Shown in pieces: positions 21,203-30,122 of a stretch of 64,000 bases of DNA. The first letter of the stretch is position 1, and the number at the start of each line of letters is the position of its first letter. A program made the translations under genes and the position numbers. The stretch covers positions 3,619,001 to 3,683,000 of the forward strand of contig CAKNFJ010000001.1 in the NCBI GenBank assembly GCA_930633495.1, read 5' to 3'. The DNA is from Hyphomicrobiales bacterium. Its GTDB lineage: Bacteria; Pseudomonadota; Alphaproteobacteria; Rhizobiales; Beijerinckiaceae. The notes below the pieces were generated by a model that saw only the letters and a program-made list of their open reading frames with translations, had not been told where the DNA came from and did no database searches.

Positions 21203-22429
21203 ATGGCGACCGAAATCCGCGTACCCACCCTCGGCGAATCCGTTTCCGAGGCCACGATCGGCAAGTGGTTCAAGAAGCCCGGCGAGGCGGTGAAGGCCGA
21301 CGAGCCCCTCGTCGAGCTGGAAACCGACAAGGTGACGCTGGAGGTCAACGCTCCGGCCGCCGGCGTGCTGGGCGAGATCGTCGCCAAGGAAGGCGATACC
21401 GTCGGCGTCAATGCGCTGCTCGGCTCGATCAGCGAGGGCGACGCGGCTGCCGCGGCGCCCGCGCCGAAGGCCGAGGCCAAGCCTGCCGCCGCTGCGCCCG
21501 TTGCCGAGGCGCCGAAGGCTGCCGCGACCAAGGCCGCCGATTCCGGCCCGGCCGTGGCCCGGCTGGCCGCCGAGAGCGGCATCGACGCCGCGTCGGTTCC
21601 GGCCTCCGGCAAGGATGGCCGCGTGACCAAGGGCGACATGCTGGCTGCGATCGCGACCGGCAGTGCCGCCGCTGCCCCGGCCACTCCCGCTCCGATTCAG
21701 GTCCGGGCTCCGTCGGCGCCGGACGACGCCTCGCGCGAAGAGCGCGTCAAGATGACGAAGCTGCGCCAGACCATCGCGCGCCGCCTCAAGGAGGCCCAGT
21801 CCAACGCCGCGATGCTGACGACCTTCAACGAGGTCGACATGACCAACGTCATGGCGCTGCGCAACCAGTATAAGGACGCCTTCGAGAAGAAGCACGGCGT
21901 GAAGCTCGGCTTCATGGGCTTCTTCGTGAAGGCCTGCGTGCAGGCGTTGAAGGAGATTCCGGCCGTCAATGCCGAGATCGACGGCACCGACATCGTCTAC
22001 AAGAACTACTACCACATCGGCGTCGCCGTCGGCACCGACAAGGGGCTGGTGGTCCCGGTGGTGCGCGATGCGGACGAGCTTTCGATCGCAGGCGTCGAGA
22101 AGAAGATCGGCGAATTCGGCCGCAAGGCGCGTGACGGCAAGCTCTCCATCGAGGAGATGCAGGGCGGCACCTTCACGATCTCGAACGGCGGCGTCTACGG
22201 CTCGCTGATGTCGACCCCGATCCTGAACGCGCCGCAATCGGCCATCCTGGGCATGCACAAGATCCAGGACCGCCCGATGGCCGTGGGCGGCAAGATCGAG
22301 ATTCGCCCGATGATGTATCTGGCGGTCAGCTACGATCACCGCATCATCGACGGCAAGGAGGCGGTGACCTTCCTCGTCCGCATCAAGGAGGGTCTGGAGG
22401 ACCCGGCGCGCCTCGTGCTCGACCTCTGA
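21203..22429 (+). CDS. sucB: Dihydrolipoyllysine-residue succinyltransferase (2-oxoglutarate dehydrogenase E2)
   Basis: Core E2 subunit that transfers succinyl to CoA. The 408-aa protein has a lipoyl domain with the lipoylated K43 in ETDKVTLEV and an Ala/Pro-rich linker (about 78-110). A peripheral-subunit-binding domain follows ([16 protein letters not shown]). The catalytic domain ends with [13 protein letters not shown], containing the HxxxDG active site. Domain order and length are normal. Confidence 0.97.
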   Translation: MATEIRVPTLGESVSEATIGKWFKKPGEAVKADEPLVELETDKVTLEVNAPAAGVLGEIVAKEGDTVGVNALLGSISEGDAAAAAPAPKAEAKPAAAAPVAEAPKAAATKAADSGPAVARLAAESGIDAASVPASGKDGRVTKGDMLAAIATGSAAAAPATPAPIQVRAPSAPDDASREERVKMTKLRQTIARRLKEAQSNAAMLTTFNEVDMTNVMALRNQYKDAFEKKHGVKLGFMGFFVKACVQALKEIPAVNAEIDGTDIVYKNYYHIGVAVGTDKGLVVPVVRDADELSIAGVEKKIGEFGRKARDGKLSIEEMQGGTFTISNGGVYGSLMSTPILNAPQSAILGMHKIQDRPMAVGGKIEIRPMMYLAVSYDHRIIDGKEAVTFLVRIKEGLEDPARLVLDL

Positions 22430-22541
22430 GACGCGAGGCAGCAACCGGGTTTCCGGTCGCTGCCCGCATCCGAAGGCCGGGAGGCCGGCCCAGGTGCGCG
22501 AAAGGCACCAGTGTTCCCGGGCGACGACAGTGGGGGCTGAC

Positions 22542-22946
22542 ATGAATGCGATCGCTGCAACGACGGAAATCACGGTTCTGGGCTGGAGCGTGGTGCTCCT
22601 GCTGGTGCAGATCGTGCTTCAGGCTGGCACCGCGGCCGATCTCGGCCCGAAATATCTCTTCAGCCCGCGCGATGAGGGGCTCCAGAGCGGCAATCTCGTC
22701 TCGCAGCGCCTGAAACGTGCCCTCGACAACCTGCTCGAAAGCTACCCGGCCTTCGTCGCGTTGGCGCTCGCTCTTGCCGTCACGGGCAAGGCGGGCGGCA
22801 TCGCAGCAACCGGGGCCTGGCTCTATCTCCTGGCCCGCATCGTCTACGTCGCGCTCTATGCCGCGGGGGTGCCGGTGATCCGGACCTTCGTCTGGCTCGC
22901 CTCGATCATCGGCCTGGTGATGATGCTGGTCCGGCTGATGAGTTGA
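22542..22946 (+). CDS. MAPEG-family membrane protein
   Basis: A 134-aa integral membrane protein with about four hydrophobic helices (residues 11-32, 62-80, 85-103 and 108-130). The RLKRALDNLLESYPAF segment is typical of MAPEG proteins, a superfamily of membrane glutathione transferases and related proteins. The ATG at 22542 (MNAIAATTE) is preferred over an upstream extension. It lies between sucB and lpdA, with a glyoxalase-fold gene next. Its substrate is unknown. Confidence 0.82.
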   Translation: MNAIAATTEITVLGWSVVLLLVQIVLQAGTAADLGPKYLFSPRDEGLQSGNLVSQRLKRALDNLLESYPAFVALALALAVTGKAGGIAATGAWLYLLARIVYVALYAAGVPVIRTFVWLASIIGLVMMLVRLMS

Positions 22947-22958
22947 AACGGTACGGCC

Positions 22959-23399
22959 ATGGCTTTCGCGAATCCACCTCCGCTCCAGCCGCATCTCTGC
23001 CTCAAGGGTGGTGAGGCGGCGATCGCGTTCTACGAACGCGCTTTCGGCGCGCAATGCACCTTCAAGGCCATGGCGGATGACGGCAAGCGCGTGATGCACG
23101 CCAATCTCGCGCTGTTCGGCAGCGAGGTGATGCTGCATGACGAATTTCCGGAATTCGGCGGCCATGTCATGGCGCCGACCAGCCTGAAGGGCACCGCCGT
23201 CGCCATCAATATCAACCTGCCGACGCCGGCGGACGTCGATGCCGCCCTGGCAAAGGCGGAGGCTGCCGGTGCAGACGTCTTCCTGCCGGCGAGCGACGTT
23301 TTCTGGGGCGCCCGCTACGGCCGGCTGCGCGATCCCTTCGGCCATGTCTGGGCGTTCAACGCGCCGCTCGATCATCGCGCGCCCCACGGGGCGCGGTAA
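22959..23399 (+). CDS. VOC (glyoxalase/PhnB-like) family protein
   Basis: A 146-aa vicinal-oxygen-chelate protein of the PhnB/YdaP-like subgroup. The opening LQPHLCLKGGEAAIAFYERAFGAQ and the closing YGRLRDPFGHVWAF are typical. Members bind metals or small toxic compounds, but function cannot be assigned from sequence. It starts 12 bases after the MAPEG gene and is probably cotranscribed with it. A perfect palindrome follows before lpdA. Confidence 0.85.
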   Translation: MAFANPPPLQPHLCLKGGEAAIAFYERAFGAQCTFKAMADDGKRVMHANLALFGSEVMLHDEFPEFGGHVMAPTSLKGTAVAININLPTPADVDAALAKAEAAGADVFLPASDVFWGARYGRLRDPFGHVWAFNAPLDHRAPHGAR

Positions 23400-23422
23400 C
23401 GATGATCGATCTATTTGTTATT

Positions 23423-23475
23423 GCATCGGATTCTCTCCGAAAAGTGGATTCCACTTTTCGGAGAGAATCCGATGC
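23423..23475. repeat. Perfect 25-bp palindromic element, copy 3
   Basis: Two exactly complementary 25-base arms (23423-23447 and 23451-23475) flank a 3-base ATT loop. The arms hold the GCATCGG end and the CCGAAAAGTGG core shared with 31-75 and 5372-5416. Perfect complementarity suggests a recent or actively maintained copy. It lies between the VOC gene and lpdA and could form a very stable RNA hairpin. Confidence 0.9.
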
Positions 23476-23530
23476 CATGCCGAAACTCTGATCCCGCCCG
23501 ATTTCATCTGATCCTGCCAAGAGAGAGACC

Positions 23531-24928
23531 ATGTCCTACGATCTCGTCGTCATCGGAACCGGCCCCGGGGGCTATGTCTGCGCCATTCGCGCCGCCCAGC
23601 TCGGCCTCAAGGTCGCCGTGGTCGAGAAGCGCAAGACGCATGGCGGCACCTGCCTGAATGTCGGCTGCATCCCATCCAAGGCGCTGCTGCATGCCTCGGA
23701 GATGTTCGAGGAGGCCGGCCACACCTTCGAGAAGCTCGGCGTCGTCGTCGGCACGCCGAAGCTCGATCTCAAGGCGATGATGGCCCACAAGCAGGAGACC
23801 ATCGACGCCAACGTCAACGGCGTCGGCTTCCTGCTGAAGAAGAACAAGATCGATGCCTTCCACGGCACCGCCTCGATTCCCGCCGCCGGCAAGGTCGTCG
23901 TCACGGCCGAAGACGGCAAGGCGCAGGAGCTCGAGACCAGGAACATCGTCATCGCGACGGGTTCGGAATCGGCGCCGCTGCCGGGCGTGACCATCGACGA
24001 GAAGACCGTGGTGACCTCGACCGGAGCGCTTGAGATCGGCGCGGTGCCGAAGGAACTCGTCGTGGTCGGCGCCGGCGTGATCGGTCTCGAGATCGGCTCG
24101 GTCTGGAGCCGGCTGGGCGCCAAGGTCACCGTCGTCGAGTTCCTCGACCGCATCCTGCCCGGCATGGACGGCGAAGTCGCCAAGCAGTTCCAGCGCATCC
24201 TGGAGAAGCAGGGCTTCACCTTCCAGCTCGGCTCCAAGGTCACCAAGGTCGAGACGGGCAAGAAGGGGGCGACCGTCACCGTCGAGCCGGCGACCGGCGG
24301 CGAGGCCAAGACGCTTAACGCGGACATCGTGCTGGTCGCGATCGGCCGTCGTCCGAACACCGATGGCCTCGGCCTCGACAAGGCGGGCGTCGCGACCGAG
24401 CGTGGCCGCGTCGTCATCGACGACCATTTCAAGACCAATGTCGCCGGCATCTACGCCATCGGCGACGTGGTGCGCGGGCCGATGCTGGCGCATAAGGCCG
24501 AGGATGAGGGCGTCGCGGTGGCGGAGATCATCGCCGGCAAGCACGGCCATGTGAACTACGACGCCATTCCCGGCATCGTCTACACCGCTCCCGAGGTTGC
24601 GGCGATCGGCAAGACCGAGGAAGAGCTGAAGGCGGCCGGCGTCGCCTACAAGATCGGCAAGTTCCCGTTCACGGCCAATGGCCGCGCCCGCGCCATGCGC
24701 CACACCGATGGCTTCGTGAAGGTGCTGGCCGATGCCGCGACCGACCGCGTGCTCGGCTGCCACATCATCGGCCCGCATGCCGGCGACCTGATCGCGGAAG
24801 TGACGGTATTGATGGAGTTCGGCGGCTCGGCCGAGGACCTCGCCCGCACCTGCCACGCGCATCCGACGCTCGCCGAGGCGGTCAAGGAAGCTGCGCTCGC
24901 GGTCGACAAGCGCCCGATCCACATGTGA
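23531..24928 (+). CDS. lpdA: Dihydrolipoyl dehydrogenase (E3)
   Basis: Flavoprotein E3 that reoxidises dihydrolipoamide and makes NADH for 2-oxoglutarate dehydrogenase. The 465-aa protein has the FAD loop GTGPGGY (9-15) and the redox disulfide in [13 protein letters not shown] (C41/C46). The NAD loop is [11 protein letters not shown], and the C-terminal [10 protein letters not shown] holds the active-site His-Glu. It sits at the end of the sucAB block behind two small genes and is closed by a strong terminator, so it probably serves this complex. Confidence 0.97.
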   Translation: MSYDLVVIGTGPGGYVCAIRAAQLGLKVAVVEKRKTHGGTCLNVGCIPSKALLHASEMFEEAGHTFEKLGVVVGTPKLDLKAMMAHKQETIDANVNGVGFLLKKNKIDAFHGTASIPAAGKVVVTAEDGKAQELETRNIVIATGSESAPLPGVTIDEKTVVTSTGALEIGAVPKELVVVGAGVIGLEIGSVWSRLGAKVTVVEFLDRILPGMDGEVAKQFQRILEKQGFTFQLGSKVTKVETGKKGATVTVEPATGGEAKTLNADIVLVAIGRRPNTDGLGLDKAGVATERGRVVIDDHFKTNVAGIYAIGDVVRGPMLAHKAEDEGVAVAEIIAGKHGHVNYDAIPGIVYTAPEVAAIGKTEEELKAAGVAYKIGKFPFTANGRARAMRHTDGFVKVLADAATDRVLGCHIIGPHAGDLIAEVTVLMEFGGSAEDLARTCHAHPTLAEAVKEAALAVDKRPIHM

Positions 24929-24977
24929 TCGGCAAGCGGGCCGGGCTTCGCGCGGCCCTCGCTGACGAGATTTCGAA

Positions 24978-25004
24978 GGGGCTGCAGTCTTGCGGCCCCT
25001 TTTT
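24978..25004 (+). terminator. Rho-independent terminator after lpdA
   Basis: GGGGCTGCA (24978-24986) pairs with TGCGGCCCC (24991-24999, one wobble), followed by TTTTT. It ends the TCA-block transcript and lies between convergent lpdA and folD. Confidence 0.88.
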
Positions 25005-25045
25005 CGTTCGGGAGTGTCGAGGTGTCGCTGTGGCGGCCGCAGCGC

Positions 25046-25906
25046 TCACCCCCGCCGCGCGTGGAAGGCCGTCAGCGTGTTCTTGAGCAGGCAGGCGATG
25101 GTCATCGGGCCGACGCCGCCGGGGACCGGGGTGATGGCGCCCGCGACCTTCACGGCCTCGGCAAAGTCGACGTCGCCGGTCAGCTTGCCGTCGGGCAGGC
25201 GGTTGATGCCGACGTCGATGACGGTGGCGCCGGGCTTGATCCAGTCGCCCTTGACCATGCGCGGGCGGCCGACGGCGGCGATGACGATGTCGGCGCGGCG
25301 CACGACGGCGGCCAGATCGCGCGTGCGCGAATGGGCGATGGTGACGGTGCAGTCGGCCTGCAGCAGGAGCTGCGCGACCGGGCGGCCGACCAGCTCCGAG
25401 CGGCCGATCACCACGGCATCGAGCCCGGACAGCGAAGGCAGGGTCTGCTTCAGCAGCAGCATGCAGCCGAGCGGCGTGCAGGGCACGAGGCCGTTCTTGC
25501 CGCCGGCGAGCAGCCCGGCATTGATCGGGTGCAGGCCGTCGACATCCTTGGCCGGGTCGATGGCGTCGATGATGCGGCCGGTGTCGATATGCTTCGGCAG
25601 CGGCAGCTGGACGAGGATGCCGTCGACGCTGCCATCCGCATTGAGTTCGGCCAGCTTGATAAGCAGCTCCGCTTCGGTGGTTTCGGCCGGGAGGCGGTGG
25701 GCGACCGAGTTCATGCCGACTTCGACGGCGAGCTTCTCCTTCGAGGCGACGTAGACCTTGCTCGCGGGGTCGTCTCCGACGAGGACGACATGCAAGCCGG
25801 GCACGACGCCACGGGCGGCCTTGATCGCGGCGACCTCGCGGCCGATCCCGGCCCTGAGCGCGGCGGCGGCGGCCTTGCCGTCGATGATACGGGCTTCACC
25901 GGTCAT
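25046..25906 (-). CDS. folD: Bifunctional methylenetetrahydrofolate dehydrogenase / cyclohydrolase FolD
   Basis: Cytoplasmic enzyme that interconverts methylene-, methenyl- and formyl-tetrahydrofolate, using NADP. The 286-aa product has the catalytic region [13 protein letters not shown] (Tyr of the usual YVxxK is VYVASKEK), the [10 protein letters not shown] motif and the dinucleotide loop [11 protein letters not shown]. The tail [18 protein letters not shown] is diagnostic. It is convergent with lpdA and divergent from the deaminase operon. Confidence 0.96.
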   Translation of the reverse strand: MTGEARIIDGKAAAAALRAGIGREVAAIKAARGVVPGLHVVLVGDDPASKVYVASKEKLAVEVGMNSVAHRLPAETTEAELLIKLAELNADGSVDGILVQLPLPKHIDTGRIIDAIDPAKDVDGLHPINAGLLAGGKNGLVPCTPLGCMLLLKQTLPSLSGLDAVVIGRSELVGRPVAQLLLQADCTVTIAHSRTRDLAAVVRRADIVIAAVGRPRMVKGDWIKPGATVIDVGINRLPDGKLTGDVDFAEAVKVAGAITPVPGGVGPMTIACLLKNTLTAFHARRG

Positions 25907-26098
25907 GATCCGACCTCGTCCTTGGAGCTGACGCCGCCCTCATGCGCGATCCGGCCGGCCCGGACAAGCCCGAATGCGACGGCCGGGTGCCCGCAATTGG
26001 TATCGGCAGGGGAGGAGCGGCCGCGACGGCTTGCGGGCATGCGGACGGCCCGGTATCGACGGACCGAGACGGACTTCGAGGGAGAGGGCAAGGACAAC

Positions 26099-27424
26099 GT
26101 GACGACCGGTTTCGCCCGCCTGCCCGACGTCCCGGCCTTCCGCCTGACCGATCTGCGCGCGCCTGCCTGCCTGATCGAGGGCGCCGATATCGCCGCCGAC
26201 CGCAACGGGCTGGCGCGCATCGATCTCGCCATCGCCGGCGGCCGGATCGAGGCGATCGAGCCGGCTGGCACGGTTCCGGTTGGGTCAGAACCGTCCCTGG
26301 CTCTCGACGGCGGCATCGCGCTGCCGCGGCTGGTGGACTGCCATACCCATCTCGACAAGGGCCATATCTGGCCGCGCAGCCCCAATCCGGACGGCACATT
26401 TCCGGGGGCGCTCGAGACCGTCGGGGCCGATCGCGAGGCGAACTGGTCGGCGCAGGACGTGCGAGCGCGGATGGGTTTCTCGCTGCGTACCGCTTTCGCC
26501 CACGGCACGGCCGGGATGCGGACGCATCTCGATTCGCTCGGCAAGCAGATCGGCATCTCCTGGCCGGTCTATGCCGAGATCCGGGCGGAATGGGCCGGGC
26601 GCATCGCCTTGCAGGCCTCGCCGCTCTTCGGTGCGACGGAGGCGCTCGATCCGGCGCATATGGCGGCGGTGATCGCGGCGGTGAGGGCGCATGGCGACGG
26701 CCTGCTCGGCTGCGTCACCTATATGATCCCGGAACTCGACCGTGCGCTCGACATCCTGTTCCGGGCGGCGATCGAGAACGGTTTCGATCTCGATTTCCAT
26801 GTCGACGAGACCAATGATCCGGGAGCGCGCTCGCTGGAGCATATCGCCGATGCCGCGCTGCGCCATCGCTTCGCGGGCCGCATTCTCTGCGGGCATTGCT
26901 GCTCGCTCAGCCTGCAGGGGCCGGAGGATGAGGCGCGGATCATCGCCAAGGTGCGCGAAGCCGGCATCGCCGTGGTCTCGCTGCCGCTCTGTAACATGTA
27001 TCTGCAGGACCGGAAGCCCGACCGCACGCCGCGCTGGCGCGGAGTCACAGCCCTGCATGAGCTGAAGGCCGCCGGCGTGCCGGTGATGATCGCCTCCGAC
27101 AACACGCGCGACCCGTTCTACGCCTATGGCGACCTCGACCTCGTCGAGGTGTTGCGCGAGGGCACGCGCATCCTCCAGCTCGACCATTCCAGGCCCGACT
27201 GGGCCAATGCGGTGGCGCGCACACCGGCCGAGATGATGGGCGTGAAAGCCGGCGTCATCACTGTGGGTGCGCCGGCCGATCTCATCCTGACTCGGGCGCG
27301 CGACTGGACCGAACTCTTCTCCCGGCCTCAGGCCGACCGCACTGTGCTGGTTTCAGGGCGTGCGATCGACCGGACGCTGCCGGATTACCGCGAACTCGAC
27401 CATCTGATGGGTAGAGCATCATGA
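26099..27424 (+). CDS. Cytosine deaminase-type amidohydrolase
   Basis: A 441-aa metal-dependent hydrolase related to CodA/AtzC. Metal-site motifs are DCHTHLDKG, then FHVDETND with an HxDE-type pattern, GHCCSL, and the Asp in MIASDNTRDPF. Members deaminate or dealkylate ring nitrogens, for example in cytosine or isopropylammelide. GTG 26099 is preferred (ribosome-like AGGA just upstream). ATG 26039 lacks a well-spaced site. It overlaps the flavin oxidase by 4 bases and diverges from folD. The true substrate is unknown. Confidence 0.83.
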   Translation: MTTGFARLPDVPAFRLTDLRAPACLIEGADIAADRNGLARIDLAIAGGRIEAIEPAGTVPVGSEPSLALDGGIALPRLVDCHTHLDKGHIWPRSPNPDGTFPGALETVGADREANWSAQDVRARMGFSLRTAFAHGTAGMRTHLDSLGKQIGISWPVYAEIRAEWAGRIALQASPLFGATEALDPAHMAAVIAAVRAHGDGLLGCVTYMIPELDRALDILFRAAIENGFDLDFHVDETNDPGARSLEHIADAALRHRFAGRILCGHCCSLSLQGPEDEARIIAKVREAGIAVVSLPLCNMYLQDRKPDRTPRWRGVTALHELKAAGVPVMIASDNTRDPFYAYGDLDLVEVLREGTRILQLDHSRPDWANAVARTPAEMMGVKAGVITVGAPADLILTRARDWTELFSRPQADRTVLVSGRAIDRTLPDYRELDHLMGRAS

Positions 27425-28845
27425 CGACCCGCTACGACATTGCCTCGCTGAAGACCCGCATCGGCGGCATCCGCACCGAGGAGAATCCGGCGCTGGTGAA
27501 GCAGAAGAGCCGCGACTTCTTCTGGTACTCGCCGATCCTGAAGCGCCAGCTCGATCATATCGTGGCCGATATCGTGGTCTCGCCGACGAACGAGGCGGAG
27601 GTGGTGCAGGTTCTTGCCGCCTGCCACGAACTCGGCATTCCCGTCACGCCGCGCGGCACCGGCACCGGCAATTACGGCCAGGCGATGCCGCTCTCCGGCG
27701 GCGTGCTGCTCGATCTTTCCGGCTTCAACAAGGTCAAGGTGATCGCGGCCGGCCGCTATGTCGCGGAGCCCGGCGCGATCATGGCACGCATCGACGATGA
27801 GACCCGGAAGCATTCGCGCCAGGAACTGCGGCTGCACCCCTCGACCTACCAGACGGCCTCGATCGGCGGCTTCATCGCCGGCGGCTCCGGCGGCGTCGGC
27901 TCGATCAAATGGGGTGGCCTGCGTGACTGGGGCAACATCATCCGGCTCAAGGTCGCGACGATGGAAAAAAGCCCGCGCATCCTCGAATTCTCTGGCGAGG
28001 ACCTGCACAAGGTCGCCCATGCCTATGGCACCAACGGCATCATCACCGAGGTCGAGATGCCACTCGGGCCGGCCTATGACTGGGTCGACGTCATTATCGG
28101 CTTCGATGATCTGCGGGCCGCGACCGAATTCGCCAATTCGGTGGGTGAGCAGGACGGGCTTGCGCTCAAGAACCTCTGCGTGGTCGCCGCGCCGGCGCCG
28201 CATGACTATTTCCTGCGCCACCGCAAATTCCTGCCGCGCGACAGCCATCTCGTCATCGTCATGGCTGCCGATTTCGCGGTGGATGCGCTCTGCGCCTATG
28301 CGCGGCGTTTCAAAGGCGCCGAGCTCCTGCTGCGTACCGACAAGCTCTCGCCTGAGGATGCCAAGGGCCTGCCGCCGGCCTATGAGCTCGGCTGGAACCA
28401 CACGACGCTGCGGGCGCTGCGCGTCGACCCCAAGATCACCTATCTGCAGGTGCTCTATCCCTTCCCGAACCAGGTCGATCTGGTCGACAAGATCCATGCC
28501 CGCTTCGGCGACGAGGTGACCTGCCATCTCGAATTCGTGCGCTTCGACGGCAAGATCACCTGCTTCGGCCTGCCGCTGGTGCGCTTCACCACGGAGGAGC
28601 GGCTTGAGGAGATCATGGCGATCCATGAGGAGATGTGCGCGCCGATCTTCAATCCGCACCGCTACACGCTGGAGGAGGGCGGCATGAAGCAGACCGACGA
28701 GACGCAGCTCGCCTTCAAGCGCGAGGCGGATCCGCAGGGCCTGCTCAACCCCGGCAAAATGATCGCCTGGGAAGACCCGGCTTACGATTACCGCTCGGGC
28801 AAGACCTTCCTGTTCCGCAGCCTGGCCGAAGCCGGCATCGGCTAA
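27421..28845 (+). CDS. FAD-binding oxidase (GlcD/PCMH type)
   Basis: A 474-aa flavoprotein of the vanillyl-alcohol-oxidase-like superfamily. The PCMH FAD domain contains TPRGTGTGNYGQAMPLSGG and the glycine-rich IGGFIAGGSGGVGSIKWGG. The C-terminus is NPGKMIAWEDP. Relatives oxidise hydroxy acids or alkylated amines, but this substrate is not evident. It begins inside the amidohydrolase stop codon (ATGA), so the two are translationally coupled. The flavodoxin-fold gene follows by 14 bases. Confidence 0.85.
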   Translation: MTTRYDIASLKTRIGGIRTEENPALVKQKSRDFFWYSPILKRQLDHIVADIVVSPTNEAEVVQVLAACHELGIPVTPRGTGTGNYGQAMPLSGGVLLDLSGFNKVKVIAAGRYVAEPGAIMARIDDETRKHSRQELRLHPSTYQTASIGGFIAGGSGGVGSIKWGGLRDWGNIIRLKVATMEKSPRILEFSGEDLHKVAHAYGTNGIITEVEMPLGPAYDWVDVIIGFDDLRAATEFANSVGEQDGLALKNLCVVAAPAPHDYFLRHRKFLPRDSHLVIVMAADFAVDALCAYARRFKGAELLLRTDKLSPEDAKGLPPAYELGWNHTTLRALRVDPKITYLQVLYPFPNQVDLVDKIHARFGDEVTCHLEFVRFDGKITCFGLPLVRFTTEERLEEIMAIHEEMCAPIFNPHRYTLEEGGMKQTDETQLAFKREADPQGLLNPGKMIAWEDPAYDYRSGKTFLFRSLAEAGIG

Positions 28846-28859
28846 GCGATCCGTCTGCC

Positions 28860-29441
28860 ATGCGCGTTCTCGTGCTCTATGCCCATCCGGTTCCGGAGAG
28901 CTTCGGCGCGGCGGTCCATCGGACGGTGGTCGCGACGCTGACGCGCGCGGGCCACGAGGTCGACGATTGCGATCTCTACGCGGACGGGTTCGATCCGGTG
29001 CTGAGCTGCGGCGAACGCCGCGGTTATCACGACACAGCCAGCAACACATTGCCGGTTGCCGGCTATGTCGAGCGCGTGCGGACGGCGGAAGCGCTGGTGC
29101 TCTGCTTCCCCGTCTGGAACTTCGGCTATCCGGCCATTCTGAAGGGTTTCCTCGATCGGGTTTTCCTGCCCGGCGTCTCGTTCGAGATGGTGGATGGCAA
29201 GGCCCAGCCGGCTCTCCACAACATCCGTAGGCTTGCCGCGGTGACGAGCTATGGCGGCTCGCGCTGGCGAGCCTTCCTGATGGGAGATCCGCCGCGCAAG
29301 GCGGTTTGCCGGGCTTTGCGCGCGGTCTGCCATCCGCTGGCGCGAACAACCTATCTGGCGCATTATGAGATGAACCTCTCGACGGCCGAGAGCCGGGAGG
29401 CCTTTCTGCAGAAAGTCGCGGCGAAACTTTCGCTCTTTTAG
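28860..29441 (+). CDS. NAD(P)H dehydrogenase (quinone), flavodoxin fold
   Basis: A 193-aa FMN reductase of the KefF/MdaB type. The N-terminal MRVLVLYAHPVPESFGAAVH is the phosphate loop for FMN. The segment VLCFPVWNFGYPAILKGFLDRVF lines the flavin, and VTSYGGSRW follows. ATG 28860 begins 14 bases after the oxidase gene. It may regenerate reduced flavin or quinone for this operon, or act separately. A Pho box starts 3 bases after its stop. Confidence 0.85.
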   Translation: MRVLVLYAHPVPESFGAAVHRTVVATLTRAGHEVDDCDLYADGFDPVLSCGERRGYHDTASNTLPVAGYVERVRTAEALVLCFPVWNFGYPAILKGFLDRVFLPGVSFEMVDGKAQPALHNIRRLAAVTSYGGSRWRAFLMGDPPRKAVCRALRAVCHPLARTTYLAHYEMNLSTAESREAFLQKVAAKLSLF

Positions 29442-29443
29442 CT

Positions 29444-29472
29444 CTGACATGCGGTTGTCATCCGTCTGTCAT
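29444..29472 (+). promoter_or_regulatory. Three-repeat Pho box upstream of marR
   Basis: CTGACAT-GCGG-TTGTCAT-CCGT-CTGTCAT gives three heptamers at exact 11-base spacing. The last two differ from the perfect pstS site by one base. A GAATAC at 29483-29488, 10 bases downstream, could be the -10 element. The nearest gene is the MarR regulator starting at 29544. Confidence 0.8.
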
Positions 29473-29543
29473 GTTTGCGCGCGAATACGCAGCCGGCGAA
29501 GCGTCTCCTTATCCGTCCAAGGACCGGCCCGAGGGATCGACCG

Positions 29544-30026
29544 ATGACCAAGGCAATCGAGAAGAGTGTCGGCCGTGCGCTGCTCGTGACCGCGCGTCTG
29601 CATCGGTCCCGGATGGGCGAGCGGCTGAATGGCCTCGGACTGTTTCCAGGGCAGGAGCAGGCGTTGAAGGCGCTGCAGTCGACGCCGATGACCATGGGCG
29701 AGCTCGCTGCGCTGCTGCGCGTGAAGCCGCCGACCGTGTCGAAGACCATCGGGCGCCTGTCGCTGCAGGGGCTTGTCACCCGCGAGGGCGGCAATCGCGA
29801 TGGCAGGCTGGTTCAGGTCGCCCTGACCGAGGCGGGGGAGAAGACAGCCGCCGAGCTCGACGCGCTGTGGAACGATGTCGAGGAAGAGCTGCTCGACAAG
29901 CTCGACGGCAAGGAGCGCAAGCAGTTGCGCAAGCTGCTGCGCAAGGCGGCGAAAGGCCTGTCCAAGGCAGGCGCCGAGCATGACGATCCCGACCCCGAGC
30001 TGGATGACGCCGATAGCGACGTCTGA
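29544..30026 (+). CDS. MarR-family transcriptional regulator
   Basis: A 160-aa winged-helix regulator. The core contains MGELAALLRVKPPTVSKTIGRLSLQGLVTREGGNRDGR, with the recognition helix and wing of MarR proteins. A long Lys/Arg-rich helix (KLDGKERKQLRKLLRKAAKG) and a very acidic tail (DDPDPELDDADSD) follow. ATG 29544 has GAGGGA upstream. A longer form from 29475 would begin almost on the Pho box. The adjacent Pho box suggests it is induced in phosphate starvation. Its targets are unknown. Confidence 0.88.
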   Translation: MTKAIEKSVGRALLVTARLHRSRMGERLNGLGLFPGQEQALKALQSTPMTMGELAALLRVKPPTVSKTIGRLSLQGLVTREGGNRDGRLVQVALTEAGEKTAAELDALWNDVEEELLDKLDGKERKQLRKLLRKAAKGLSKAGAEHDDPDPELDDADSDV

Positions 30027-30122
30027 TTTCCGCATGGATCGCATGCGTCCAGGCGCTGGCAGCGCCCCTTAAATCGGTTCAATCTGGCTTCGTCATTCAC
30101 TCAGAGCATAGCGAAGCCGGAC

